DNA of 64,000 nt from Zavarzinella sp. (GTDB lineage: Bacteria; Planctomycetota; Planctomycetia; Gemmatales; Gemmataceae), in assembly GCA_041399155.1 (NCBI GenBank), contig JAWKTI010000008.1, forward strand, positions 1 through 64,000, in the 5' to 3' direction. Under the pieces are notes generated by a model, which did no database searches, was not told where the DNA came from, and saw nothing but the letters and a program-made list of their open reading frames with translations. How positions within the stretch are numbered: the stretch's first letter is position 1; the number at the start of each line of letters is the position of its first letter. The position numbers and the translations under genes were made by a program. Of this stretch, positions 1 to 10,750 are shown piece by piece.

Positions 1-847
1 AAGTCCAGGGTATTGTTCGTGGTGCCGGGGGTGACTGCAAACGGATTCGTCTGCACCACGCCACCAGTTCCGAGCGTACCCACAACCACACCGTTGTCAT
101 CGTTGTCGATGCCATCGTTCGGCGTGGTGCTGGTTGTGGTGCTGGACTGGAAGCCCGCCAGTGGGTTGCCCACGTTGAAGTTCGTCGCACTGATCTGCAC
201 CTGGTAGTTGCCCGCACCCAGATTGCTGAAGCTGTACAGTCCGCCGCCAGCGGTTGTGGTGGTGACCAGTGGTGTGCCGGTGCCATCCAGCAGCACCACT
301 TCCACGTTGTCGATCCCCACTTCACCCACATCCAGCAGGCCGTTGTTGTTCAGATCGTTGAAAATCGTGTTACCGATCGTCGATGGCAGGAAAACACCCA
401 TGTCCGCTGCCAGGTTCGACTGATTGTCTGGCGTGGTGGGGTCGTTATTGGGATTTTCGCCCGTCGGTTCGGTGTTATCCAGCACCACCGCCACGGTGCG
501 GATCACCCCGCCGGCACCGAGGGTGCCCACGATCGTGCCGTTGTCGTCGCCATCCACATTACTGGTGTTCGCGTTCGCACCTGGTTCGAATGGTCCCGTC
601 AGCGAACCATTCAGGCCGGTGCTGCTGGTGAAGCCCGCCAGCGGATTCCCCACGTTGAAGTTCGGTGCGGAAACCTCGATCACATAACTGCCCGCAGCCA
701 GCCCACTGAACAGGTACAGACCCTGGGCATTCGTCGTCGTGGTCTGCAGAGCGGTCGTGCCGGCAGCATCGTACAGAATCACTTCGACTTCATTGATCCC
801 CAATTCACCCACGTCCTGAATGCCGTTGTTGTTCAGATCGTTGAACA
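1..847 (-). repeat. Supra-repeat copy 2 (period 1,356 bp, 452 aa)
   Basis: This stretch aligns, at an exact offset of 1,356 bases, with 1357-2203. The offset is a multiple of three, so the reading frame is kept. Each period holds three SdrD B-like domains of slightly different type, so the duplicated unit is a triplet of domains. Identity is very high except for a patch around 649-673, where this copy encodes PLAGF and the other VLENF. The copy may continue beyond the window start. Confidence 0.9.
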
Positions 848-3800
848 CCACGTTCCCCAGCGACTGCGTGCGGTATACCCCAAAATCGACTGCCAGGTTC
901 GACCGATCATCCGGTGTGGCAGGATCGTTGTTGGGTGTTTCACCTGTCGGCTGCACACCCTGCAGCAGGAAAGTGGGTGTTTCAATGAAGCCACCCGAAC
1001 CCAGCGTGCCGGTGGTAGTACCGTTATCATCGTTGTCGACGTTGCTGGTACCAGGTACTGGCGTCCCCGCACCTTCAAAGGCGTTCGCTGCACCCGTGCT
1101 GGAGCGGTAACCCACCAACGCACCGGCAAGGTTAAAGTTTGCCGCACTCAACCGAACGCGGTATTCCGCTGGTGCCAGCCCGGTAAACAGGTACTGGCCG
1201 TTTGCATCGGTTGTTGTGGTCGCAATCCCGGTGCCCGTGCCATTGAGCAGTACCACTTCGACGCCACTGATGCCGTTTTCACCGACATCCTGCACACCGT
1301 TGTTGTTCACATCGTCGAATACCAGGTTCCCTATCGACAGAGCGCCGAACAGCCCGAAGTCCAGCGTGTTGTTCGTGGTACCAGGGGTGACTGCAAACGG
1401 ATTCGTCTGCACCACGCCACCAGTCCCCAGCGTACCCACCACAATCCCGTTGTCATCGTTGTCGATGCCATCGTTCGGCGTGGTGCTGGTTGGGGTGCTC
1501 GACTGGAAGCCCGCCAGTGGGTTGCCCACGTTGAAGTTCGTGGCACTGATCTGCACCTGGTAGTTACCTGCACCAAGGTTACTGAAGCTGTACAGCCCGC
1601 CGCCAGCGGTTGTGGTCGTGACCAGTGGCGTGCCCGTGCCGTCCAGCAGCACCACTTCCACGTTGTCGATGCCCACTTCACTCACATCCAGCAGGCCGTT
1701 GTTGTTCAGATCGTTGAAAATCGTGTTACCGATCGTCGATGGCAGGAAAACACCCATGTCCGCTGCCAGATTCGACTGATTGTCTGGCGTGGTGGGGTCG
1801 TTATTGGGATTTTCACCCGTCGGTTCGGTGTTATCCAGTACCACCGCCACGGTGCGGATCACCCCGCCGGCACCGAGGGTGCCCACGATCGTACCGTTGT
1901 CGTCGCCATCCACATTACTGGTGTTCGCGTTCGCACCTGGTTCGAATGGTCCCGTCAGCGAACCATTCAGGCCGGTGCTGCTGGTGAAATTCTCTAACAC
2001 ATTACCAGCATTGAAGTTCGGTGCAGAAACCTCGATCACATAACTGCCCGCAGCCAGCCCACTGAACAGGTACAGCCCCTGGGCATTCGTCGTCGTGGTC
2101 TGCAGAGCGGTGGTGCCTGCAGCATCGTACAGGATCACTTCTACCTCATTGATCCCCACTTCACCCACATCCTGAAGGCCGTTGTTGTTCAGATCGTTAA
2201 AAATGGAGTTGCCGACGGAAGTTCCCAGAAACAGGCCTGCATCGATCGTACCGTTGATTTCGCCATCAGCCAGTGTGATCGTGTTCGTTCTTCCTGTGGT
2301 AGCACTGGCGTCACTATCATTGGCAGGTGTCGCACCGACTGCAATAGTGTTCTGAGGGGACCGTTGATAAGTGAGTGTACCATCCGTATTCCCAAACGCT
2401 AACTGGTAGTTTCCTGCAACGAGACCGTTAAAGCTGTATGCTCCCCCACCGGCAGTGGTGGTTTGAGCAATCACCTGATCATCAAGGGTATTGAACACAC
2501 CATCGAGGCCTGCTTGAAGCAGACTGACCTGCACACCGTCCAGACCAGGTTCACCACCTTGCTGAATGCCATCACCATTCAGGTCGTTCCACACAAAGTC
2601 GCCGATGCTGGCCGTCCCACGGTAGCCGAAATCCTGCAACAGATTGGTCTGTCCGGGTGCTAATGTCAGGGCAGACTGATTCGGGGTGATGAATGGCCCG
2701 TTGAGAGGATCATCGTTGTCGAATGTCTGCACCGTAAAACCCGCGGGTGGGGTGACGGTTACTCGATACGGACTATTCGGCAGATTTGCCGGTAAACCAG
2801 TCAGTTGGTAGGTGCCACTGGCATTGGTGGTTGTGGTAAAGACGATCTGGTCACCTGTATCGCCAGCGTCGCCAGGGAATAGCCCATCCGCACCTGCAAA
2901 GGTAACTGTGACGACAGCGTTGGCAATTCCAGGTTCAAAAATACTGGGGCCGTTTTCACGAATGCCATTGCCATTGACATCATACCACACGGTGTCACCG
3001 ATCGTGGCGTTGCCCTGGTAGCCAAAATCCACATTCAGCAGATTCTGGCCAATATTCAGGAACACCTGAGGCTGGGCATTGGGATCGAGCACTGCATCGT
3101 TAATGGAATCAGTCAGATTGACGTTGGCTGGTACTCCGCCCGACCCACCTGTGGCAGAAACCTGCACCGAATAATTCCCACTGGGAAGATTGCCAAACAG
3201 ATAATTCGGCTGGCTTGCCAATGCCGGGTTCGTGGTAGTGACGGTGCCGATAGTGATATCGTTGCCATTGCCGATCGTGTCGCTGTTGAATCCACCCCAA
3301 ACCAGGGTAACCTGAACACCGGGCAGGTTGGGATCACCAGTATCCTGCACCCCATCTCCATCCAGATCCATATAGACCCGATCACCAATGCTGCCTGTCC
3401 CACGCAGACCGAAATCGGCATCGGTGACTGTCTGCTGTTGCACAACAGTTCTGTTCTGGAACACTGGCGTCGTATTGGTGGTCAATGCAGAGGGAGCAGT
3501 GAGAGGATTTACCTGAACGCGGTACAAACCTGGCAGCAGATTATCAAACGTATAATTTCCCGTAGCATCAGTGGTGATCGAGGCTACCGGCGTGGTCAAT
3601 TCCGTACCATTAAATACCCCATCTGTTCCCGAATAGAAGAGTTGCAACTGCACTCCAGGGATTCCAGGCTCGCCGGGGTCCTGGATACCGTCACCATCGA
3701 TATCAAACCAGACGAAATCACCAATTGAGGCGGGCAAGGTATATCCTGCATCGATGCTGTTGTCTGTCTGACCTGCAGTCAAAGTGATCGGGGCTGTTTG

Positions 3801-6800
3801 TCCGGAAGTCTGTGCAGGATTGCTGTCAGTGGCTGGAGTTCCCAATGTAGAGTTTTGTGTTACTCTCAGATAAGTATTGGTACCATCATTGTTCCCAAAC
3901 GTCAGCGTGTACGTGCCTGGACGGAGGTTGTTGAATGAGTACGCACCACCAACTCCTGAAGTAGTGGTGGCATTCACCGTATTCCCTGCGTTATCTGTAC
4001 CAGTCAATTGAATGGAAATCCCAACGATCCCTGGTTCACCAGTGTCCTGAACACCGTTTCCATTCGTGTCATTCCAGACAAAATTACCGATCGAAGCGGG
4101 AATCAATTCGCCAAAATTGTAATTGACTGCGTTCGCATTGGAATCGAGTGGGATCACAATGGTGGCAATTTGATCCCCGGTTGGCGGCAATGCCGACCCA
4201 CCGAACAGGTTGCCTGGGGTATCAATGCCATCCACAAAACCCGCTGGCTGGGTTTCCTGCGTGATCGTATAACCCTGGGCATTGCTGGGTCGAAGGTTCG
4301 AGAAGGAGTACTGGCCGGTGCTGGTGGTCAGCAGCACATTCACTGCATTGCCTAAGTGGTCGGTGCCTGTCAATCGCAGATTCACCGCACTGGTAATCAG
4401 GGTTTCGCCCGCACCGGGTTCAAAAATACCGTTATTATTCAGATCGGTGTAGATATTACCGCTGATCGAGTTGGTATTCACTGTCACGTTCGTTGTCGAA
4501 CTGGTGGTACCCGGTCGACTGACGGTGGGGTCAGGATCGGGCGAACTGCGGAACGTGGTGGTGGCAGTATTGGGAATGGCGCTTCCCGGAGTAACTGCAC
4601 CGGCAGCAGGTGGGCCAACAACGGTTGCCTGGTACTGAACCACAATTTCATCGAGAATTGCTGGCGAAACCGGGCTGGAAGGATGATCCAGCCATGGTGC
4701 GGTAATCGTAACCGTATTGCCCGCAGTGCTGACCACTGGGGGTGTCCAGCCAGGGCTGGTGTAATTCGGTGCCGATACCACCGTGGGGGTGCCAGTCAGT
4801 TGCAGGCCCGCTGGCAGGGTATCGGTAATCGATAGCCCATAAGCGATCCCTGTTGAAGTGGGAGCATGGCGTACCGTCACCTGGTAGGTAACTGTACCAT
4901 TGGCATCCAGCGTCGAATCCCCCACCACTGTTTTGATCACTTCGAGTTGTGGCTGAACCACTTCAACGTTGGCATTGGCGGTAATATTACCATTTGGATA
5001 GGTCAGTGTGGCATTATTGGTCAATGCCAGGCCTGCGACGTTCGCAGCATTGTTGATGACCTGAGCCACCACTTCAACAACTACCTGATCTGCCGCAGTC
5101 ACCACACCATCCGGGGTGTTGGTAATCGTACCAAAGTTGAATGTCGTGAGATCGTTGTTGGTGTCTGCGTTGGTATCAGATGCCACTCCGCTGGCACCCA
5201 CCGCGAGTGCCGAGCCAGAAAGGTTCGCACCCAGTGAGACGACCTGGGAAGACACCACACGCATCACTCCCTGAGCACCCACAGGAAGTTGATCGGTCAG
5301 AGAAATCTGATTGGTTCCTTCTGGCAGCACTACCGTCATGCGGTAGGTCACCGTTTCACCAATCGCAGCGTCCACCACCGTGGGATTAAACTGATTCGAA
5401 GTGGTTTCCGCAATCGAAGTCCCAAATACTGCTTTCGTCAAGGTTGGTACAGCAATCGGTGTGTTGTGGGTGTCGTTATCGGTGTAATCGTTCGGCGTTC
5501 CGGGAGTATTGTCGCCGGTTCGTTCACCCGTGGTGGTTCCCGGTGTACCGGGTGTGGTGCTGCCAGTGGGGTTCGCAGGTGTCCCGTTCGGGCCAGGCAA
5601 GCTGGTGTAGGTTACGGTTGCCGTGTTTGCGATGTTCGCACCTGGTACCACCGCGGTGGTGAGAATCACATCATAAAAGATCGAAATGGCATCGTTCGGC
5701 AGAACCTGATCGATACTCACATCGACTGTCGTGGCGGTAGAACTGTTGGTGAATCCAGTGGTAATCGGAACGCCATTTCGGAATACACGGATACTGCCCA
5801 GATCGAGCGTCATATTCGCTGTGGGTGGGGTATCGGTCAGGCGGACATTGTAGGCGGTGGCAATATTCGCCGCAGGCCCGTTCGTGAAGGTATTTCGGAA
5901 ACGGACCCGATCACCAGCATCGTGGGGCTGATTATCCAGCGTAATATCATCCAGCAGCACAGCCACTTTATCAACATTGGTAATGTTGGGCTCAGCCACA
6001 GTGATCACCGCAGGACCAGACGGTGTACCTGGCGTACCATTGACTACCACACTGTACGTGTTTGATAGAGAAGTACCTGCCTGATTTCCTGCAACGTTCA
6101 GAACCAGCGCATTGAATTCGATGACAACGAATTCCAGGTTGGCATCGTTCTCGGTGTTGGTCAGTGAGCCAAAATCGAAGGTAACATCCGTCCCGTTACC
6201 AAATGGCCCACCCAGAATGGCACCGGCTGGAATCACAAACTGGGGAATAATCGAATTCAGTGTGCTTTCATCCCCCACCTGGAATAAGGCGGGTGGGTTG
6301 GGATCCGCATCTGTAATTGTGGAAGATGTGACAGTACCAAGTGTATTCGATACAAACGCAATGGTGGCGGTACCATCATTCAGAAATTGCATACCAGCCG
6401 GCATCTGATCTACAAACTGCATGGTGGTGCTGGTACTTTCTGGCACACGCGACAGCAGTCGATAGCGGACAATTTCTCCCACAACCACTGAATCTGCGGC
6501 CGTGGTGGCTGTTTCGGAAGTATTCGTAAATTGTTTGACCACTTCCACTGCCTGAATGGTGTGGGTGGCAGGATTGGTTGCGGTGTAGTCGTTGATTCCA
6601 CCTGCCCCAGTCCGTTCGACAGAATTCGCATTAAAGGTCGAACGAGGGCCGGGAGTGCCATCCAGACTGCTCCAGGACGTAGATGCAGTGTTCGTAATGG
6701 TTTGCGAAGGTACCACACTGGGGCTGATGGTGCCATTGACCGTCAACGTAATGGTGCGGGTATTGTTCACAAGCAGATCAAAACTGGTTCCTGTCAATGT

Positions 6801-9800
6801 CCGTAGCGTCCAGCCCGCAACATTATCCCCCACCAGTTCGAAATCAGCTGCCGTAACGGTGCCGGTAGAGTCTACCACCGTGAAGGTGGGATTGATAATG
6901 GTGGAACCACCTGCAAAGATCGGCAACGGATCGTTGAAAGTGACATCAAATGCATCGGCAGTGCTGTTATTCGCACCAGAAGGATTACTCAGCACAATGG
7001 TGTAACTGACGGGGTCGTTGGCATCCCCTACCGTGCCTGTACCATTCACCAGCACTGTTTTGTTGACGACCACACGTGGTTCAATAATCAATGTGTTGGG
7101 TGCAGATGCGGTGATGGCACCAGGAGCACCAGTGAACGTCAAGGATGCACTATTGTTGACGTTCGTCCCACCCTGGGCATTATTGACGTTCAACGGCACT
7201 GCGGTGTAGGTAATGGTGATTGTTTCTGCTACCGAATTATCGGTATTGGAATTGGTGATATTCCCCAGATTGAATGTCACCACCTGTCCACTGGACGTGA
7301 CCACCGGAGTTAACGATCCAGAAATTGCCAAACCAGGAGATAAGGTGGTCGAAACAATATCCACAAATGCCAACTGGCTATCCAGTGTATCGGTTAATAC
7401 GGCGTTCGGTGTGACCCCTTCCGGAACAGTAACTGTCACGGTATAGGTAATCAGTTCACCAATCACCGCTTCAGAAATCGTGTTGAATGTGTTGACAATT
7501 TCTGTGCCGTTTCGCACTTTCGTTAAGGCGAGATTTCGGATCTGTACGGTGGCATCGTTCGTCAGATCGGTGGCGGTAAAATCAGGCCCGGCTTCCGAGT
7601 TGGCATAATTGAACAGCGTGGCGGTGTTCGTAATCTGCTGGGCAGGTGTCACTCCCTGCGAAATCAGATCGTAGGTAATCACCAGAATATTACTGCCATC
7701 GGTCACGGGGTTACCGTTTACAACTCCAGCACCCAGCGCACCGGTGGCACCATCGGTCAGTTCAATGCCCCCAACACCGGAAAAGAAAGATCCGTTGGTG
7801 GTAAATGCCAGCAGATTGCCCGCACCATCGGTGACCCGCAGATTCACTCCTTCCGCACCCACGCCAGTGGGGACAAAACCAGTGGGGATCAGATCTCGCA
7901 GCCGAATGTCAAATGCGCCCTGTGAGCTGGTGCCGATATTTTCCACAACGACCGCAAAAGTAACCAGATCGGCGTTATCAATGTTCGATAAATTGCTGTT
8001 AATTGGGTTGGAAGCAAGATTGGTGGAATTGATGGTTCCAGCAAAGCGTGCGCCTGCGGTACCAGGTGCGTTAAAGGTAACAGGTCCCACGGTGGTGGGG
8101 GCAAACACCCCTGCAGCATTCGAGGTTGCCACAACACCTTTCTGGATACCCAGAATCGAAGGCTGTTCCAGCACCACCTGGGTGATACTGGCACTGCTGA
8201 CAATCGTGGTGGTAGAGGTTTCGCCAGTGTATTCCACCTGATTGGTATGCAACAATTCATCTGCAAAAGGCAGATTGGTTACTGTTACCGTAAACACCAG
8301 ATCGATTACACCCGGCTGGTTGGCTGGGTCGTTGGCATCGCCGTACTGCAACTGCACCATGTTTTCGGTCAGATTCACACTCAGCGTGGGAGTCACCCCT
8401 GGATACAAAACGCTGTAAGTATCTGTGGGCAACAATCTTACGGTGCCTGCAGGTGGGGGAACCGCACTTTGGGTGTAATCCAGCGTGGTTACTTCTGCCG
8501 CATTGAAAATGGGCAGGGGCAGATAATCGCGGATGAACGTATTTAACTGGTCAGAAGTGATATATTCATACCGAATTCGGTATGTCACTGTATCACCGGG
8601 TTCAATCCGGTTTGACGTGAATCCGGTATTTCCATTGATCGCATAGATCGATTTCTGGATATCCGGTTCGGGAATAGAAACACCTGCACTACTGTTATCC
8701 GCTTCCCGCTGTCCGTTCTGTGGGAAGCCTGCGGTATTTGTCAGTACCGCACCATCAATATTGACCACATTATTCAGTGAATCACCCTGGGTGACGTTTG
8801 TGGGACCGGGATCATCCGTATATTGGTCCTGAATCACTGCTCGAAATGTCAGCGTTCCCGTCGTGGGGCCATCACCAGGTGCAGCGACAATCGCACCAGT
8901 GGTAGGATTGACCAACCCACCCAGCAGGTTGCCGTTCAAAATCCCTCGGCTGATCATTTCATCGGAAACACGAAAACTGATCGTCGTGGTGCCGTCATTA
9001 GCTGCTGGATCGACTACGAAAATCGGAGGGGTTGCGGCCGCGCCGGTAAAATTCTGCGAAACGGTGTAATTTGCAGCATTCAGTGCCACCGGTGGGAGGG
9101 TGAATGTATTCCCGTTGATTGTCAGCGTGGGCACGAACGTCTCATCAAAGCGCAGACCATCCTGGATCGTATCCGTGATCACCAGATCGTTAAATGCAAA
9201 GAAATCGGATACCTGGAAATTGACAGCATATTCCAGCACATCGCCAGGTGACGTACCTGTCGCACCTGCGTTGACAACGGTTGCTACCGATTTCTGGGTG
9301 GCAATCGATTTTAAGGTCAATTCATGCTCTGGTCCGGGTGGGTCGATAGTCACCAACGTGGTGCCATCGCGAACATCCAGCGGATCCCAGGTGCCACTGG
9401 CAGAGGCATTGTTGGCTGCCAGCACATCATCCCCGGTGGTGGGGTTCAATACAGAATTACTACCCGCATCCAACTGTGGGGCAAAAAATGAGAATAACAG
9501 TTCCGCATCATTGTCTGCTGCGGTTCCGACAACCGTATTCAATTCCCGAATCAGCGAACCGCCTGGGGTGGCACCCGGTGTGGCAACGGGCGTAATGGTA
9601 GTGGTACCATTGCCCGTAACACTATCTACCTGCACATATTGCAGATTATCGGGTAATAAATCGGCAATCTGCAGATTGGAAATTGTCTGACCGTTCGCCA
9701 CATCCACCGTAATGCGGTACTGCCGCACAAAATTCGGACCGGTCGCTGTTTCATTTTCCGGTCCAATATACGTTTTTGTTAAGGTCATCACCACGGGAGT

Positions 9801-10388
9801 TGTGCTGGCCGTACTCACCCCACTCAGCAACGGATTATCGGTGGTGGGGTTGTTCAGGGGGTCGCTGCCAAAGCGAAAGCCCCCCTGGGCTGCCACCTGC
9901 AGTGGGACGTTGGCATCCGCCAGGTTACTGACAGTACCAGTAACTTCAATTTGCAGATCTGGTTGATCTGGCACAATACTGCCAAACGGCAGTTGGATGA
10001 CTAATAATTGATCCCCCGGTCCAAATCCAGGTGGTGGGGTTATTACACGTGGATTTCCGGCAGCATCCAGTGCAAATGGGTGGTTCTGCGGTCCTGCGGT
10101 TAATGTAATGGTACTTGTCGTCAGCGGTGCACCACTATACGTGGCAGCAACATTTGTAAGACCATCGTTGCCATCCGCACCCGTAGCTGGGATAAACAGG
10201 TCGATGTACGGCCCATAACCTGTATCGAGCAGGTCGGCGTTATCAAAATCGACTGTGAAAGAAATATCCGATCCAATCAATGCCGTTGAAGGCATATCCA
10301 GGATCGTAACCACTGGGTTTGCAACAGGATTGACCCGTTCTTCGAGAGAATTCAATTGCAAACGAGTATCACGCTTCCGTGGTGTCAT
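1..10388 (-). CDS. Giant repeat protein, DUF11-like and SdrD B-like repeats (partial)
   Basis: Reading the minus strand from ATG at 10388 gives an uninterrupted frame to the window edge, about 3,460 codons with no stop, so the C-terminus is missing. Residues 14-21 read SLEERVNP, an N-terminal motif widespread in planctomycete surface or secreted proteins. There is no ordinary hydrophobic signal peptide. Residues of about 30-1960 form some ten DUF11-like repeats (blocks such as GETVTYRMTVVLPEG, then TDTLP or similar). From about residue 1968 there are at least eleven SdrD B-like domains of 115-155 aa, each opening with a motif like SIGNxVFNDLNNNGxQDxGE, a calcium-loop pattern. By family knowledge this is a long, rigid, calcium-stabilised extracellular or cell-surface stalk; adhesion is inference. 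A weak AGG/GAAG precedes the ATG. No enzymatic domain is visible in the window. Confidence 0.93.
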   Translation of the reverse strand, partial: MTPRKRDTRLQLNSLEERVNPVANPVVTILDMPSTALIGSDISFTVDFDNADLLDTGYGPYIDLFIPATGADGNDGLTNVAATYSGAPLTTSTITLTAGPQNHPFALDAAGNPRVITPPPGFGPGDQLLVIQLPFGSIVPDQPDLQIEVTGTVSNLADANVPLQVAAQGGFRFGSDPLNNPTTDNPLLSGVSTASTTPVVMTLTKTYIGPENETATGPNFVRQYRITVDVANGQTISNLQIADLLPDNLQYVQVDSVTGNGTTTITPVATPGATPGGSLIRELNTVVGTAADNDAELLFSFFAPQLDAGSNSVLNPTTGDDVLAANNASASGTWDPLDVRDGTTLVTIDPPGPEHELTLKSIATQKSVATVVNAGATGTSPGDVLEYAVNFQVSDFFAFNDLVITDTIQDGLRFDETFVPTLTINGNTFTLPPVALNAANYTVSQNFTGAAATPPIFVVDPAANDGTTTISFRVSDEMISRGILNGNLLGGLVNPTTGAIVAAPGDGPTTGTLTFRAVIQDQYTDDPGPTNVTQGDSLNNVVNIDGAVLTNTAGFPQNGQREADNSSAGVSIPEPDIQKSIYAINGNTGFTSNRIEPGDTVTYRIRYEYITSDQLNTFIRDYLPLPIFNAAEVTTLDYTQSAVPPPAGTVRLLPTDTYSVLYPGVTPTLSVNLTENMVQLQYGDANDPANQPGVIDLVFTVTVTNLPFADELLHTNQVEYTGETSTTTIVSSASITQVVLEQPSILGIQKGVVATSNAAGVFAPTTVGPVTFNAPGTAGARFAGTINSTNLASNPINSNLSNIDNADLVTFAVVVENIGTSSQGAFDIRLRDLIPTGFVPTGVGAEGVNLRVTDGAGNLLAFTTNGSFFSGVGGIELTDGATGALGAGVVNGNPVTDGSNILVITYDLISQGVTPAQQITNTATLFNYANSEAGPDFTATDLTNDATVQIRNLALTKVRNGTEIVNTFNTISEAVIGELITYTVTVTVPEGVTPNAVLTDTLDSQLAFVDIVSTTLSPGLAISGSLTPVVTSSGQVVTFNLGNITNSNTDNSVAETITITYTAVPLNVNNAQGGTNVNNSASLTFTGAPGAITASAPNTLIIEPRVVVNKTVLVNGTGTVGDANDPVSYTIVLSNPSGANNSTADAFDVTFNDPLPIFAGGSTIINPTFTVVDSTGTVTAADFELVGDNVAGWTLRTLTGTSFDLLVNNTRTITLTVNGTISPSVVPSQTITNTASTSWSSLDGTPGPRSTFNANSVERTGAGGINDYTATNPATHTIQAVEVVKQFTNTSETATTAADSVVVGEIVRYRLLSRVPESTSTTMQFVDQMPAGMQFLNDGTATIAFVSNTLGTVTSSTITDADPNPPALFQVGDESTLNSIIPQFVIPAGAILGGPFGNGTDVTFDFGSLTNTENDANLEFVVIEFNALVLNVAGNQAGTSLSNTYSVVVNGTPGTPSGPAVITVAEPNITNVDKVAVLLDDITLDNQPHDAGDRVRFRNTFTNGPAANIATAYNVRLTDTPPTANMTLDLGSIRVFRNGVPITTGFTNSSTATTVDVSIDQVLPNDAISIFYDVILTTAVVPGANIANTATVTYTSLPGPNGTPANPTGSTTPGTPGTTTGERTGDNTPGTPNDYTDNDTHNTPIAVPTLTKAVFGTSIAETTSNQFNPTVVDAAIGETVTYRMTVVLPEGTNQISLTDQLPVGAQGVMRVVSSQVVSLGANLSGSALAVGASGVASDTNADTNNDLTTFNFGTITNTPDGVVTAADQVVVEVVAQVINNAANVAGLALTNNATLTYPNGNITANANVEVVQPQLEVIKTVVGDSTLDANGTVTYQVTVRHAPTSTGIAYGLSITDTLPAGLQLTGTPTVVSAPNYTSPGWTPPVVSTAGNTVTITAPWLDHPSSPVSPAILDEIVVQYQATVVGPPAAGAVTPGSAIPNTATTTFRSSPDPDPTVSRPGTTSSTTNVTVNTNSISGNIYTDLNNNGIFEPGAGETLITSAVNLRLTGTDHLGNAVNVLLTTSTGQYSFSNLRPSNAQGYTITQETQPAGFVDGIDTPGNLFGGSALPPTGDQIATIVIPLDSNANAVNYNFGELIPASIGNFVWNDTNGNGVQDTGEPGIVGISIQLTGTDNAGNTVNATTTSGVGGAYSFNNLRPGTYTLTFGNNDGTNTYLRVTQNSTLGTPATDSNPAQTSGQTAPITLTAGQTDNSIDAGYTLPASIGDFVWFDIDGDGIQDPGEPGIPGVQLQLFYSGTDGVFNGTELTTPVASITTDATGNYTFDNLLPGLYRVQVNPLTAPSALTTNTTPVFQNRTVVQQQTVTDADFGLRGTGSIGDRVYMDLDGDGVQDTGDPNLPGVQVTLVWGGFNSDTIGNGNDITIGTVTTTNPALASQPNYLFGNLPSGNYSVQVSATGGSGGVPANVNLTDSINDAVLDPNAQPQVFLNIGQNLLNVDFGYQGNATIGDTVWYDVNGNGIRENGPSIFEPGIANAVVTVTFAGADGLFPGDAGDTGDQIVFTTTTNASGTYQLTGLPANLPNSPYRVTVTPPAGFTVQTFDNDDPLNGPFITPNQSALTLAPGQTNLLQDFGYRGTASIGDFVWNDLNGDGIQQGGEPGLDGVQVSLLQAGLDGVFNTLDDQVIAQTTTAGGGAYSFNGLVAGNYQLAFGNTDGTLTYQRSPQNTIAVGATPANDSDASATTGRTNTITLADGEINGTIDAGLFLGTSVGNSIFNDLNNNGLQDVGEVGINEVEVILYDAAGTTALQTTTTNAQGLYLFSGLAAGSYVIEVSAPNFNAGNVLENFTSSTGLNGSLTGPFEPGANANTSNVDGDDNGTIVGTLGAGGVIRTVAVVLDNTEPTGENPNNDPTTPDNQSNLAADMGVFLPSTIGNTIFNDLNNNGLLDVSEVGIDNVEVVLLDGTGTPLVTTTTAGGGLYSFSNLGAGNYQVQISATNFNVGNPLAGFQSSTPTSTTPNDGIDNDDNGIVVGTLGTGGVVQTNPFAVTPGTTNNTLDFGLFGALSIGNLVFDDVNNNGVQDVGENGISGVEVVLLNGTGTGIATTTTDANGQYLFTGLAPAEYRVRLSAANFNLAGALVGYRSSTGAANAFEGAGTPVPGTSNVDNDDNGTTTGTLGSGGFIETPTFLLQGVQPTGETPNNDPATPDDRSNLAVDFGVYRTQSLGNVVFNDLNNNGIQDVGELGINEVEVILYDAAGTTALQTTTTNAQGLYLFSGLAAGSYVIEVSAPNFNVGNPLAGFTSSTGLNGSLTGPFEPGANANTSNVDGDDNGTIVGTLGAGGVIRTVAVVLDNTEPTGENPNNDPTTPDNQSNLAADMGVFLPSTIGNTIFNDLNNNGLLDVGEVGIDNVEVVLLDGTGTPLVTTTTAGGGLYSFSNLGAGNYQVQISATNFNVGNPLAGFQSSTTTSTTPNDGIDNDDNGVVVGTLGTGGVVQTNPFAVTPGTTNNTLD
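1357..2203 (-). repeat. Supra-repeat copy 1 (period 1,356 bp, 452 aa)
   Basis: Partner of 1-847. The two copies differ mostly by scattered third-position changes. The exception is a short block at about 2005-2027 that encodes VLENF in place of PLAGF. In the other copy that block resembles the equivalent segment of a neighbouring B domain (near 151-173), which looks like gene conversion between domains. Confidence 0.9.
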
Positions 10389-10750
10389 TCTTCTAACCTG
10401 TTTGAGACAATAGCGAATTTGGATAAGCTGGCGAACAAGCCGCACTAGGAGAATTTACACCGATTCTTGTGAGTGACAAAATGAAATCTGTGTTCTCATC
10501 AGAATTTCCCGCTTAGAAACTGCCCTGAACGGTGCATGCCGAAAAGTTTACTAAATATAACAACAGTGATATATAGCTGGCTAAAAATATAACTTGATGT
10601 TGAAGGCGATTAAGTTTCGTGTAAAATAATCACATGTAATTAATTGATCGGACAGGTAATGGAGTATTCGTGGCTTGGGCATTCTGCCCCTGTTGGTTCC
10701 CACGGTTGAAAAGTTGAATTGTGAGAACTTACCGGGTGGGGAGCGTTCAA
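10389..10750. other. Intergenic region upstream of the giant gene
   Basis: This is an AT-rich stretch between the start of the giant gene and the stop of the YfbM-like gene, both on the minus strand. It should hold the promoter of the giant gene. I see no convincing -35/-10 pair, no sigma-54 signature, no tRNA and no protein-coding frame. Confidence 0.6.

Noticed and set aside
4008..6065. Several plus-strand open frames of 82-258 codons within 1-10388
   Set aside because: They are antisense shadows of the giant minus-strand gene, which has an uninterrupted frame with clear repeat domains.
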